Shown: positions 8,227 through 16,334 of the stretch, one piece after another
Layout of the letters: each line of letters begins with the position of its first letter
Numbering within the stretch: position 1 is the stretch's first letter
Source: a bacterium D16-36
GTDB taxonomy: Bacteria > Bacillota > Clostridia > Lachnospirales > Lachnospiraceae
Reading direction: 5' to 3'
Length of the DNA stretch: 64,000 nt
Assembly: GCA_003611745.1 (NCBI GenBank)
Contig: RAYF01000023.1
Coordinates: 19,664-83,663, forward strand
Position numbers and translations under genes: made by a program
The notes under the pieces: model-generated
What the model saw: only the letters and a program-made list of their open reading frames with translations
What the model was told of the DNA's origin: nothing
Databases searched by the model: none

Positions 8227-9825
8227 TCATGACCTTGCCTTGCACCTGTATTTTGCAGGCGTACACCCTTTGGCGCTTATGAACCTGTTTACAAAATAAT
8301 CCACATTATGGTACCCTGTCTCCTCTGCTACCTGATATATCTTCTTATCTGTATGCACAAGAAGCTTGGCAGCTTCATCAAGCCTCACCTGATTCAGGTA
8401 ATCCTTGAAGGAACATCCATACTGCTTTTTAAATAGCTGCCCCAGATATGCGCTGTTTACATAATATTTCTCACTCAATTCTTTCAGTGTCAGATTCGCC
8501 GCAAAATTAGTTTTTACTTCCCGCTCGACTTCTGCCAGCACGCCCCTTGAAACATTTTTACGGAGCTGTGCAAGATACTCTGCATATTCACGTGCAAACC
8601 TTACCATATGCGCTTTGCTGCCGCGCTGAAGCCCTTTCTGAAAGGAATGTTCACTGATTATCCTTAAAATCTCTTCCTGATTTACATTGTCATCCTGCCT
8701 TGTTGCAAGATGCACAAGCTGGAATAACAGATAATTTATATTCAGATTTTTAATATCCCCTCCCGGATATAAGCCGCCCATTTTCTGTATCTCCTCAAAA
8801 AACAAATCTACCGCTTTCATGATGGCTACCGGTTCGTTCTGTTCCACAGCAAGCAGAAGGGAATCAATTTCTTTTTTGCATAGTATTGCACCATTATTGG
8901 AAACCTGTATCTCTTCATCATAATAATAGATATTCTTGCTATTTTTAAAACCCTGGCATGATCTTAATATACATGCCGTACTATAAGACTTTGCGATATT
9001 ACTGATATCATCTACCTTTTTCCCTGCCAGCATAATAACAGGAATACCTGCCTCTTCCCTTAGATAGGAAAGAAAACTCTCCAGATATGCTTTTTCCGTC
9101 TTCAAACTTTCTTCCGCCATAAAATCACAATATAAAAAACCAATGTCGTATATCTTCTCACTGCCTGAAACATCAAAAACACAATGATCGGCATATTCCC
9201 CAAGATATTCCATACATATATCAAATAATTTCCGCTGGCATGCCCTTTTTTCATCATCAGACATCTCTTCATCAAACATATTTTCTGCTAATTCAATTTC
9301 TATATACCGTATATTTCCTTCAAAGCGCATCTGCTCCCTTATATATTTTAAATTAACATCATCATATTTGCCTCCCGTAACGGCAATTAAATTCCTTGCA
9401 AGATATGCCCTTTCCATTTTCTGGTTTGCCCTGTTTTTCTTTGCTTTACTGGCGGCAAGCCCGCTTACCTGATGCAGCGTTTCCAGCAGCTGTTCTTTCT
9501 CTACAGGTTTTAAAATATAATCCGTACATTTATAACGCATTGCCTCCTGCGCATAAGAAAATTCTGCATACCCGCTTAGTATTACAAAGTACGCATCGGA
9601 AAGGTTTTCCTCCCGTATTTTCTGTAACAGTGACAGCCCTGAAATCACGGGCATATTTATGTCTGCTATAATTAAATCTACGCTATTATCCTTTAGAAAA
9701 TCCAGTGCTTCATATCCATCTGATGCTGTGCCTGCAATAACAAACCCCTCCTCTTCCCAGTCAATCAGGACCTTCAGCCCCTGTAAAATAAAATGCTCGT
9801 CATCTACAAGAAGTACCCTTAACAT
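8227..9825 (-). CDS. Response regulator with AraC-type DNA-binding domain (YesN family)
   Basis: Cytoplasmic transcription regulator of 532 residues. Residues 1-120 are a receiver domain with DD at 8-9 and the phosphorylated Asp near 55 (IIADINMP). A long linker follows. The last ~100 residues are two helix-turn-helix motifs of AraC type (LTLKELSEKYYVNSAYLGQL and IYQVAEETGYHNVDYFVNRF). AGGAGG precedes the ATG, and the start overlaps the end of the kinase gene by 7 bp, so the two are translationally coupled. Paired YesM/YesN systems usually activate neighbouring sugar importers; the type B operators at 1901-1933 and 8165-8199 are likely targets. Confidence 0.93.
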   Translation of the reverse strand: MLRVLLVDDEHFILQGLKVLIDWEEEGFVIAGTASDGYEALDFLKDNSVDLIIADINMPVISGLSLLQKIREENLSDAYFVILSGYAEFSYAQEAMRYKCTDYILKPVEKEQLLETLHQVSGLAASKAKKNRANQKMERAYLARNLIAVTGGKYDDVNLKYIREQMRFEGNIRYIEIELAENMFDEEMSDDEKRACQRKLFDICMEYLGEYADHCVFDVSGSEKIYDIGFLYCDFMAEESLKTEKAYLESFLSYLREEAGIPVIMLAGKKVDDISNIAKSYSTACILRSCQGFKNSKNIYYYDEEIQVSNNGAILCKKEIDSLLLAVEQNEPVAIMKAVDLFFEEIQKMGGLYPGGDIKNLNINYLLFQLVHLATRQDDNVNQEEILRIISEHSFQKGLQRGSKAHMVRFAREYAEYLAQLRKNVSRGVLAEVEREVKTNFAANLTLKELSEKYYVNSAYLGQLFKKQYGCSFKDYLNQVRLDEAAKLLVHTDKKIYQVAEETGYHNVDYFVNRFISAKGCTPAKYRCKARS

Positions 9826-11603
9826 ACTGCCGCCTCCTGAGTTAAATATTTACACGGGATTTTAATCTGCACCATAAGCCCAATCCCTTCCTCACCATCA
9901 AGTTCAAACAAAACCTCGTTATTTGTTTGCATTTTCAGCCGCAGACAGGCATTAATTATGCCGACACGTTCCTTCCCCTGCAAAAGCTGTATATCTGCAT
10001 TGTACATTTTCTGTAAAAGCTGGTCCATTGCCTGCCCGTCCATTCCCTTTCCCGTATCTTCCACTTCAATATACATAAATCCGCCATCAAGATATACACG
10101 GACAAAAATCCAGCCCGATGATGTCTTGCTTCCAATTCCATGTACGCAGGCATTTTCCACAAAGGTTACTACTGTCAGTTTCGGAATAATATAATCCATG
10201 CAGCCTCCGTCGATATCTATTTCATAAGAAAGCCTGTCACCAAACCTGTATTTCTGTATACTTAAATATGTTTTGACAAGCTCCGCTTCCCTTGATACTC
10301 TGGCGAAATCTTCCCCCCAGTCCACATACTGCCTCTCTAATACAGCCAGCTTTTCTATCATATCTGCCGTATCATTTTCCTTCCTCAATACACTGTGCAT
10401 CCTGATACACTCCAGCGTATTAAACAGAAAATGCGGGTTAATCTGGCTGCGCAGTGCAAGGAGTTCCGCTTTCTGCCTTGCTACCGTCATTTCCTGCTCT
10501 TTTATCCTGTTTTTATAAACAATCCTTATCAGCGTATTGATTCGTTCCGCCATCCTGTTATAACTGTACATAAGGCTTCCTATTTCATCATTCCCATGCA
10601 TACTTTTTATTTCCATCAGGCCCTCTTCATTATCAATATTCCTTAGTGTATCACTTAATATGCCAAGCCTTACGGTAAAGGATTTATGAAGGAACCGCAT
10701 CATGATAATCGGGAACACTGCATTCGCCATAACAAGAAAGATAATAATCGGAAGATGGTTTGCTATTTCCTTCAAAACGGTATTCTTTATATTTAATACA
10801 TAGAAATCCAGTTCAGATCCGTAAATTACAACGCTTGTCCTGTAACCTGCACTGTCTTTGCCCGTAAATTCTTCAAACTCCTTCATGATACCGGCAAATT
10901 TCCCATTAGACAGCACAATCTTCCTGTCCTGGCACACCAAAATATCCATGGGATAATTCATCTGCTTCAAATAACTTGTTATACTGGCATAATCCAGTTC
11001 AAGCACAAGAAGCTTCTCCCTATGCTTACCAAAAAAATCCAGTTTCTTGATAAACATAAGCTTGCGCTTCGCTTCCACAGCAGGACTATTGGAATCGTCG
11101 TAATCAAATAACAACATCTGATCCAGCCCTGAATTTTTAAAACACTGATACCAGTTCAGGGCAGCATCCCTGCTGATTTTTGAAAAGCCCCCTCCATTTA
11201 TTATCGTATCATTCGCACTGTACATGGTAACTTTTACATAATTCTGCCCGGCCATGTCCTTTAACCTTGTCCCCTTTGAAAAATCATAATAGCTTGTCAC
11301 ATAATCATAGGCATCCTGATATTCTTTATCAAGAAATTCATATACATATTTATTTGTATATATTTTCTTGGCATAACCTGCCGCCTGTTCCACTGTATTA
11401 CTTAAACTGTACTGGACAGCATTGGCGGCGTTTTCCATTTCTTTGTACTGTGATATCTTCTCTGAACGGATAACAATGTAAACAATAATACTGTCTGTAA
11501 TGACCAGGGGGAACAGTATACATATGATATATAAATAATAAAATTTCTTTTTAATATTATAATTGTCTATCCGCTTTTCCAATTCCTGCAATATCTTTTT
11601 CAT
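9819..11603 (-). CDS. Sensor histidine kinase (YesM family)
   Basis: Membrane sensor kinase of about 594 residues. It has one helix near the N-terminus (YYLYIICILFPLVITDSIIVYIV), an extracellular sensor region of about 240 residues, a second helix (LPIIIFLVMANAVFPIIMM), a HAMP region, then a His_kinase domain with the phospho-acceptor in INPHFLFNTLE. The C-terminal ATPase domain has an N box (VTFVENACVHG) and a G box (VEDTGKGM). I take the ATG at 11603 (MKKILQ), which has GAAGGACGG upstream, in place of one 33 bases earlier with no ribosome site. The signal is unknown; location suggests extracellular xylo-oligosaccharides or the loaded binding protein. Confidence 0.92.
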   Translation of the reverse strand: MKKILQELEKRIDNYNIKKKFYYLYIICILFPLVITDSIIVYIVIRSEKISQYKEMENAANAVQYSLSNTVEQAAGYAKKIYTNKYVYEFLDKEYQDAYDYVTSYYDFSKGTRLKDMAGQNYVKVTMYSANDTIINGGGFSKISRDAALNWYQCFKNSGLDQMLLFDYDDSNSPAVEAKRKLMFIKKLDFFGKHREKLLVLELDYASITSYLKQMNYPMDILVCQDRKIVLSNGKFAGIMKEFEEFTGKDSAGYRTSVVIYGSELDFYVLNIKNTVLKEIANHLPIIIFLVMANAVFPIIMMRFLHKSFTVRLGILSDTLRNIDNEEGLMEIKSMHGNDEIGSLMYSYNRMAERINTLIRIVYKNRIKEQEMTVARQKAELLALRSQINPHFLFNTLECIRMHSVLRKENDTADMIEKLAVLERQYVDWGEDFARVSREAELVKTYLSIQKYRFGDRLSYEIDIDGGCMDYIIPKLTVVTFVENACVHGIGSKTSSGWIFVRVYLDGGFMYIEVEDTGKGMDGQAMDQLLQKMYNADIQLLQGKERVGIINACLRLKMQTNNEVLFELDGEEGIGLMVQIKIPCKYLTQEAAVC

Positions 11604-11649
11604 ATACAGCCACCGTCCTTCTATCATTCTGCCCATCAGATATCACGTG

Positions 11650-11785
11650 ATATATATATATGGCGATTAATTATCGCCATCTGCGCCAGGCACGGCCGCT
11701 TTGCGGCATATGCATCTTCGTGCAAGTGCGCATCCCCCGGAGGGGCTATATATCCGGCAATCATTTAATGCCGGATATATAGTAG
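11650..11785. repeat. ~125-bp structured repeat, copy R1
   Basis: First of three nearly identical elements. In plus orientation it has hairpin ATGGCGAT-taatt-ATCGCCAT (from 11660), a GC-rich core with CGGCCGCTTTGCGGC, GCATCTTCGTGC, and CCCCCGGAGGGG, then hairpin TATATCCGGCA / TGCCGGATATA ending near 11782. Flanks are TA-rich. It lies between the alpha-glucuronidase and kinase genes and overlaps the last codons of the former. It could be a mobile REP-like element or an mRNA processing/stability site. I do not recognise a named family. Confidence 0.85.
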
Positions 11786-14622
11786 CTCTCCCGGGGACCC
11801 AGACAGGACTCTTTCAGGGGATGGGCGGACAGAAACAGCCCTTCTAACACAAATTCTCTGTCAACGGCATAAATCTCTATCTTATTTAATCCCTGATTCA
11901 AATGAATCTTTAATTTCGTCTTATGGATTTGTTCCAACACTCCCTGGCGCCACTCCCGGCAATCCGGCTCCCCTGCCATATAATCCTCCTGCACCACAGG
12001 AATTTCCCCAAATTCATCCGCGTTTACTGTCAGGCCAAAACATATGCGCCCCCTTACAGTAAGCGGGTTTGCAGGCGCTGACCAGATTTCAAGGTGATAC
12101 TCCCCCTGCTGCATTACAACAAAGTAATACCCAAGTACCGGCGGCTCTGATTTATCTGCAGCAGGATAAACTTTATAAGCGCTGCCCAGTTTCCCATAAT
12201 TGCTCAGCAGCTCCCACCGGCTGTTACTTCCCTGACGCTTATAGGAAGCATGCTCTGCATGCATTGCCACGCAGCCGTTTTTTTCAAAAAATGTCCCTTT
12301 CGGGAAACCCGGTATATTTATTTTGCATCCCCAGATATCTACAGCAACTTCCGCCCCGGCTCCCATAATATAAATGGTATGTTTCTGCGCTTCATTCGGA
12401 AGGTTATCTGCCACACAATAAATGACAAGCGTTTTCTGTCCGCTTATATTTTCTCTGTCCCACCCTGTCCTGATCCAGCTGCATGGCTGCCGTTTTAAAG
12501 TACACTCAAAACTCTCTTTCCCGCCGTTGTCTATCTCAATCTTTACATAATTAACCCCCGGATATAAAAAGTCCTTTATCTCTATACGGTCAGGAATCCC
12601 ATAATTTCTTACTGCAATATATGGTTCATCAGGCCGTGATACAATCATCTGTGCCTGTTCTAACAGCTCAACGGTACAGCGCATGGGAAGCCTGCAGCCA
12701 TCCTCATTCCATTTTACAAATCCTGTATGCTGTCCCAGCTCCATTCCCTCCCATTTCCCATTGCGAAATTTCCTGAATTCCTCCTTATACTTTTTCTCCA
12801 TACTAAAAGTACCGCAAAGGAGGTTTCTATATTTATTGGCACATGCTTTTCCCTGTCTGGCATAAAATTCATTTTTTCCTGCATACAAATTCATAAGCAG
12901 GGAATTCATCCCTATCGACAGGGGATATTCTACAATACTATAAAATGCGTCCCTGCATATGCCCGGAAGTTCTTTCTTTATGCCAATAACCTCTTTTTTA
13001 AGGCAGGCAATCCGGTTAATCATATAATCTGCTTCTTCATAATTGCATGGGTGGTACACTGCACTGTTCATTGCCTCAGGCTTATGCATAGAAATAATAT
13101 TTATATTTTCCTTCAAAACACTGCTAACCCTTTTAACCAGCCCAACCTCCAGCAGATTTCCAAACTGTTCTTTAACCCATTCCTCTGTATAACTATTGCA
13201 GCTGTCCGGATTTCCGTAACCCCATTTTTCCATGTTATATGCCATCGCCATAAAATATGATAACGGCAGCTCATTTCCCTTTAAATCTCCGGCATTTACA
13301 ATCCATGCCTCCCTAATCCCGGATTCATATGCTTCCGACATCTGCTCCCATATTTTAGAAAGCTGCGTAGTATTTATCCATTCATAAGATACCGGTGCCC
13401 CATGGTAATCCAGATGGTAATACATCCCAAGCCCTCCTTCATGCCTTTGCACCGCTTTATCCGGAAGCCTTCTTAAATACCCATAATTGTCATCACAGAA
13501 CATAAGTATCTTGCCATCCAGCCCCTCCCAGTTTTTTAGCCCCTGCACGGATTCTGTTCCATAAAAATACTCTTCCGTTTCTTTATATATGACTAACAGC
13601 CTTCTATGCTGATACGAATCAGTATCTGCGTATGCAGTAATTAAATAATCCTGCTCCGTAATGATTTCTTTCCACAATCGTATGCTCTCTTCAAGAGAAT
13701 CGCTCCCCGGCATTACACTGTCACGCTGGCCCCTCATTCCAACTGTTATAATATTCTCATATTTCCCACTGCGCATTAAACCGTCTTTCCAGAATTCGAG
13801 AAGCCCTGCCTTATTCGTCACATAATTCCACTCTTTACCATACTTTCCGTCTTCTCTGGCAAATAAGTCCCATTCTTCACCGGCACGCAGGCATGGCTCA
13901 TGATGGGAATTTCCAATAATAATCCCATATTCATCTGCAAGCTCTTCATTCAGGTTCCCCGGGCCGTCCAGTGCAAAAGAGGACGACCACATCGCAGGCC
14001 AGAGATAATTACCTTTCAGCCTTAATAATAGTTCAAATACTTTATCATACATCCTGGCACAAAAACCGCCAAAATGCCTTTCTGCCCAACTGCCAAAACA
14101 CGGCCACTCGTCATTAATAAAAAAACCTCTGTATTTTACGGAAGGTTCCTCTGCTATTTCTTCCATCCCTTCATGGAAAACAATATGCCCGGCGCACTTT
14201 ACAGTAGCATCTCCCCAGTAAACCAGCGGGCTTATGCCAAATTTCTGTGACAATGTAAAGATTCCATAGATTGTGCCACGCTTGTCACTGCCTGCCACTA
14301 CTAATGCCTTTTTAACACCTTCAAAAGGGTTTTCAACAAGATAAATTCCATATACTTCCCTGCAGCCTCCCACCTTTTGCAGGTCTATCTTTCCATTTTG
14401 CCCAAGTACAGAAAGCAGGGGGCTTCTTCCAATGGTTGCAAATAATATTATTTCTTCCTGCCCATGATAGCACTCCAAAATGTCCGGACGTATGCCGATA
14501 ACCCCTGCCATGTCATCTGCCGACTTTGCTGCTACCCTTTTAACGCCTTCCCATGCAGTTTTTTCCACAATCAATGGAATACAATGTTCTTTTTCTGAAA
14601 CCATACATTTTACACTATTCAT
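11761..14622 (-). CDS. GH115 xylan alpha-1,2-glucuronidase
   Basis: Enzyme of about 953 residues, the usual GH115 length, that removes (4-O-methyl)glucuronic acid side chains from xylan or its fragments. Diagnostic stretches are YRGFFINDEWPCFGSW, KGNYLWPAMWSSSF, GIIIGNSHHEPCLRAGEEW, and TVGMRGQRDSVM in the N-terminal half, followed by a barrel and a C-terminal beta-sandwich region. There is no signal peptide, so it acts in the cytoplasm on imported oligosaccharides. The ATG at 14622 has GGGGGA at 6 bases; an ATG at 14634 with AGGA is the alternative. The final residues YYISGIK and the stop lie inside repeat R1, so the C-terminus has been rewritten by that element. Confidence 0.93.
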   Translation of the reverse strand: MNSVKCMVSEKEHCIPLIVEKTAWEGVKRVAAKSADDMAGVIGIRPDILECYHGQEEIILFATIGRSPLLSVLGQNGKIDLQKVGGCREVYGIYLVENPFEGVKKALVVAGSDKRGTIYGIFTLSQKFGISPLVYWGDATVKCAGHIVFHEGMEEIAEEPSVKYRGFFINDEWPCFGSWAERHFGGFCARMYDKVFELLLRLKGNYLWPAMWSSSFALDGPGNLNEELADEYGIIIGNSHHEPCLRAGEEWDLFAREDGKYGKEWNYVTNKAGLLEFWKDGLMRSGKYENIITVGMRGQRDSVMPGSDSLEESIRLWKEIITEQDYLITAYADTDSYQHRRLLVIYKETEEYFYGTESVQGLKNWEGLDGKILMFCDDNYGYLRRLPDKAVQRHEGGLGMYYHLDYHGAPVSYEWINTTQLSKIWEQMSEAYESGIREAWIVNAGDLKGNELPLSYFMAMAYNMEKWGYGNPDSCNSYTEEWVKEQFGNLLEVGLVKRVSSVLKENINIISMHKPEAMNSAVYHPCNYEEADYMINRIACLKKEVIGIKKELPGICRDAFYSIVEYPLSIGMNSLLMNLYAGKNEFYARQGKACANKYRNLLCGTFSMEKKYKEEFRKFRNGKWEGMELGQHTGFVKWNEDGCRLPMRCTVELLEQAQMIVSRPDEPYIAVRNYGIPDRIEIKDFLYPGVNYVKIEIDNGGKESFECTLKRQPCSWIRTGWDRENISGQKTLVIYCVADNLPNEAQKHTIYIMGAGAEVAVDIWGCKINIPGFPKGTFFEKNGCVAMHAEHASYKRQGSNSRWELLSNYGKLGSAYKVYPAADKSEPPVLGYYFVVMQQGEYHLEIWSAPANPLTVRGRICFGLTVNADEFGEIPVVQEDYMAGEPDCREWRQGVLEQIHKTKLKIHLNQGLNKIEIYAVDREFVLEGLFLSAHPLKESCLGPRESYYISGIK

Positions 14623-14702
14623 ATAATCCCCCATCAGATCCTAACTTACAGAATCACAGCACGGCATTGCGGCAAAAAAACTTTTGCCCAGCCACCATAG
14701 TA

Positions 14703-14741
14703 TAGTAAAGACCTTCTGCATGATACAAAAGGTCTTTACTA
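14703..14741. terminator. Hairpin between xylulokinase and GH115 genes
   Basis: Inverted repeat TAGTAAAGACCTT / AAGGTCTTTACTA with a 13-base loop, between the xylulokinase stop and the GH115 start. No T run follows, so it is probably an mRNA processing or stability hairpin inside the operon rather than a terminator. Confidence 0.6.
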
Positions 14742-14762
14742 CATTTATAGTTCCTTGTCCCA

Positions 14763-16229
14763 TTAGTCAAACAATGCCTTTACTGCAGGGTAGATTTTAA
14801 CAAATTCATGGTACTTATCATTATATTTTGCAACAAGGTTTTTGTCTGGTTCAATAACTCTTGAAACTTTAACGATTTGTCCTGCAGCAGTATCTGTATC
14901 CGGATATTCCCCACATCCGACAGCGGCAAGAATTGCCGCACCGGCTCCAGGCCCCTGTTCATTCTCAAGTATTTCAAGCGGCAGGCCAAGCACCGCTGCT
15001 ATAATCTTTATCCAAAGGCTGCTCTTTGCGCCGCCTCCGCATATTTTTGACCGGCTGACCTGTATTCCAAGCTTTCCTGCAACTTCCAGAGAATCACGCA
15101 GCCCAAATGCAACTCCCTCTAACACAGCCTGTGTCATATCCGCCTGTGCCGTATCCATTGACATGCCAAGAAACATAGCGCGTATAGAAGGATTATTATG
15201 CGGTGAGCGTTCTCCCATCAGATATGGCAGGTAAAATACATTATTTTCCCCAAGATTTTCATCTTTTATAAGATTTCTTGCCTCATCATAACTGCTGCTT
15301 TTTAAGATCTCTTCAATCCACCACTTATTGCAGGACGCGGCGCTCAACATACATCCCATAAGATGATATCTCCCGTCTGCGTGTGCAAAAGAGTGGAGGG
15401 CATTATTTTCATCTGCCCGGAATGAATTGCTGGAAATAAAAACTGTACCGCTTGTCCCGATGGAAATATTACACTTCCCTTCGCCAAAAGTACCCGTACC
15501 AATCGCTGCGGCAGCATTATCCCCTGCCCCTGCCATCACCTTTACTCCCTCGCTCAGGCCAAGCCTTTCTGCTACCGGCTTCCTTAATGTACCCGCCACT
15601 TCGTAACTCTCATAAAGTTTCGGAAGCTGTTCAATATCTACATGGCAAATATCCAGCATTTCCTTAGACCAGCACTTATTCTGGACATCCAGAAGAAGCG
15701 TCCCCGATGCATCCGAATAATCTGTAGAAAAATTTCCTGTCATTTTATATGCCAGATAATCTTTCGGAAGCATAATCTTCTTAACACGTTCCCATAGCTC
15801 CGGCTCATGCTTCTGCATCCAGAGGATTTTAGGCGCTGTAAATCCTGTGAACGCAATGTTGGCTGTATACTTAGAAAGCTTATCCCTGCCAATCACATTA
15901 TTAAGATAATCTGTTTCCTCGCTTGCCCTTGAATCATTCCAGAGGATGGCATGCCTGATCACCCTGTCCTCAGCATCCAGAGTAACAAGCCCATGCATCT
16001 GCCCGCCAAAACTGATTCCGGCTACTTCGCTTTTGTCACAGCCTGCAAACAACTCTGCCAGGCCATCCATGACACCTTCCCACCAGTCCTCCGGATTTTG
16101 TTCAGACCACCCATCTTCCGGAAAATATAATGGATAATCTTTTGATACTATTTTCTGTATCTCCCCTTTCCCGTCCATCAACAGCAATTTTACCGCGGAC
16201 GTCCCAAGATCCACACCTGCATATAACAT
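14763..16229 (-). CDS. xylB: Xylulokinase
   Basis: Cytoplasmic FGGY-family kinase of 488 residues that phosphorylates D-xylulose to D-xylulose 5-phosphate. Motifs: ATP-binding start YAGVDLGTSAVKLLLMD, substrate loop GISFGGQMHGLV, WNDSRASEE, a GAGDNAAAAIGTG phosphate loop, and GGGAKSSLW with GPGAGAAILA at the C-terminus. GQMHG is typical of xylulokinases within the family. AAAGGAG precedes the ATG. It lies between the GH3 gene and the GH115 gene in one operon. No xylose isomerase gene is in the window, so that step must be encoded elsewhere. Confidence 0.95.
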   Translation of the reverse strand: MLYAGVDLGTSAVKLLLMDGKGEIQKIVSKDYPLYFPEDGWSEQNPEDWWEGVMDGLAELFAGCDKSEVAGISFGGQMHGLVTLDAEDRVIRHAILWNDSRASEETDYLNNVIGRDKLSKYTANIAFTGFTAPKILWMQKHEPELWERVKKIMLPKDYLAYKMTGNFSTDYSDASGTLLLDVQNKCWSKEMLDICHVDIEQLPKLYESYEVAGTLRKPVAERLGLSEGVKVMAGAGDNAAAAIGTGTFGEGKCNISIGTSGTVFISSNSFRADENNALHSFAHADGRYHLMGCMLSAASCNKWWIEEILKSSSYDEARNLIKDENLGENNVFYLPYLMGERSPHNNPSIRAMFLGMSMDTAQADMTQAVLEGVAFGLRDSLEVAGKLGIQVSRSKICGGGAKSSLWIKIIAAVLGLPLEILENEQGPGAGAAILAAVGCGEYPDTDTAAGQIVKVSRVIEPDKNLVAKYNDKYHEFVKIYPAVKALFD

Positions 16230-16334
16230 ATCTGCACTCCTTTCTTTTCATTATATTTGTTAACCTGCCCGGTTTCCTAAGGAACTGTCAAGAAATAACT
16301 TTTAAAAATTTAATGTCAGTTCTTTATTGAGCAG

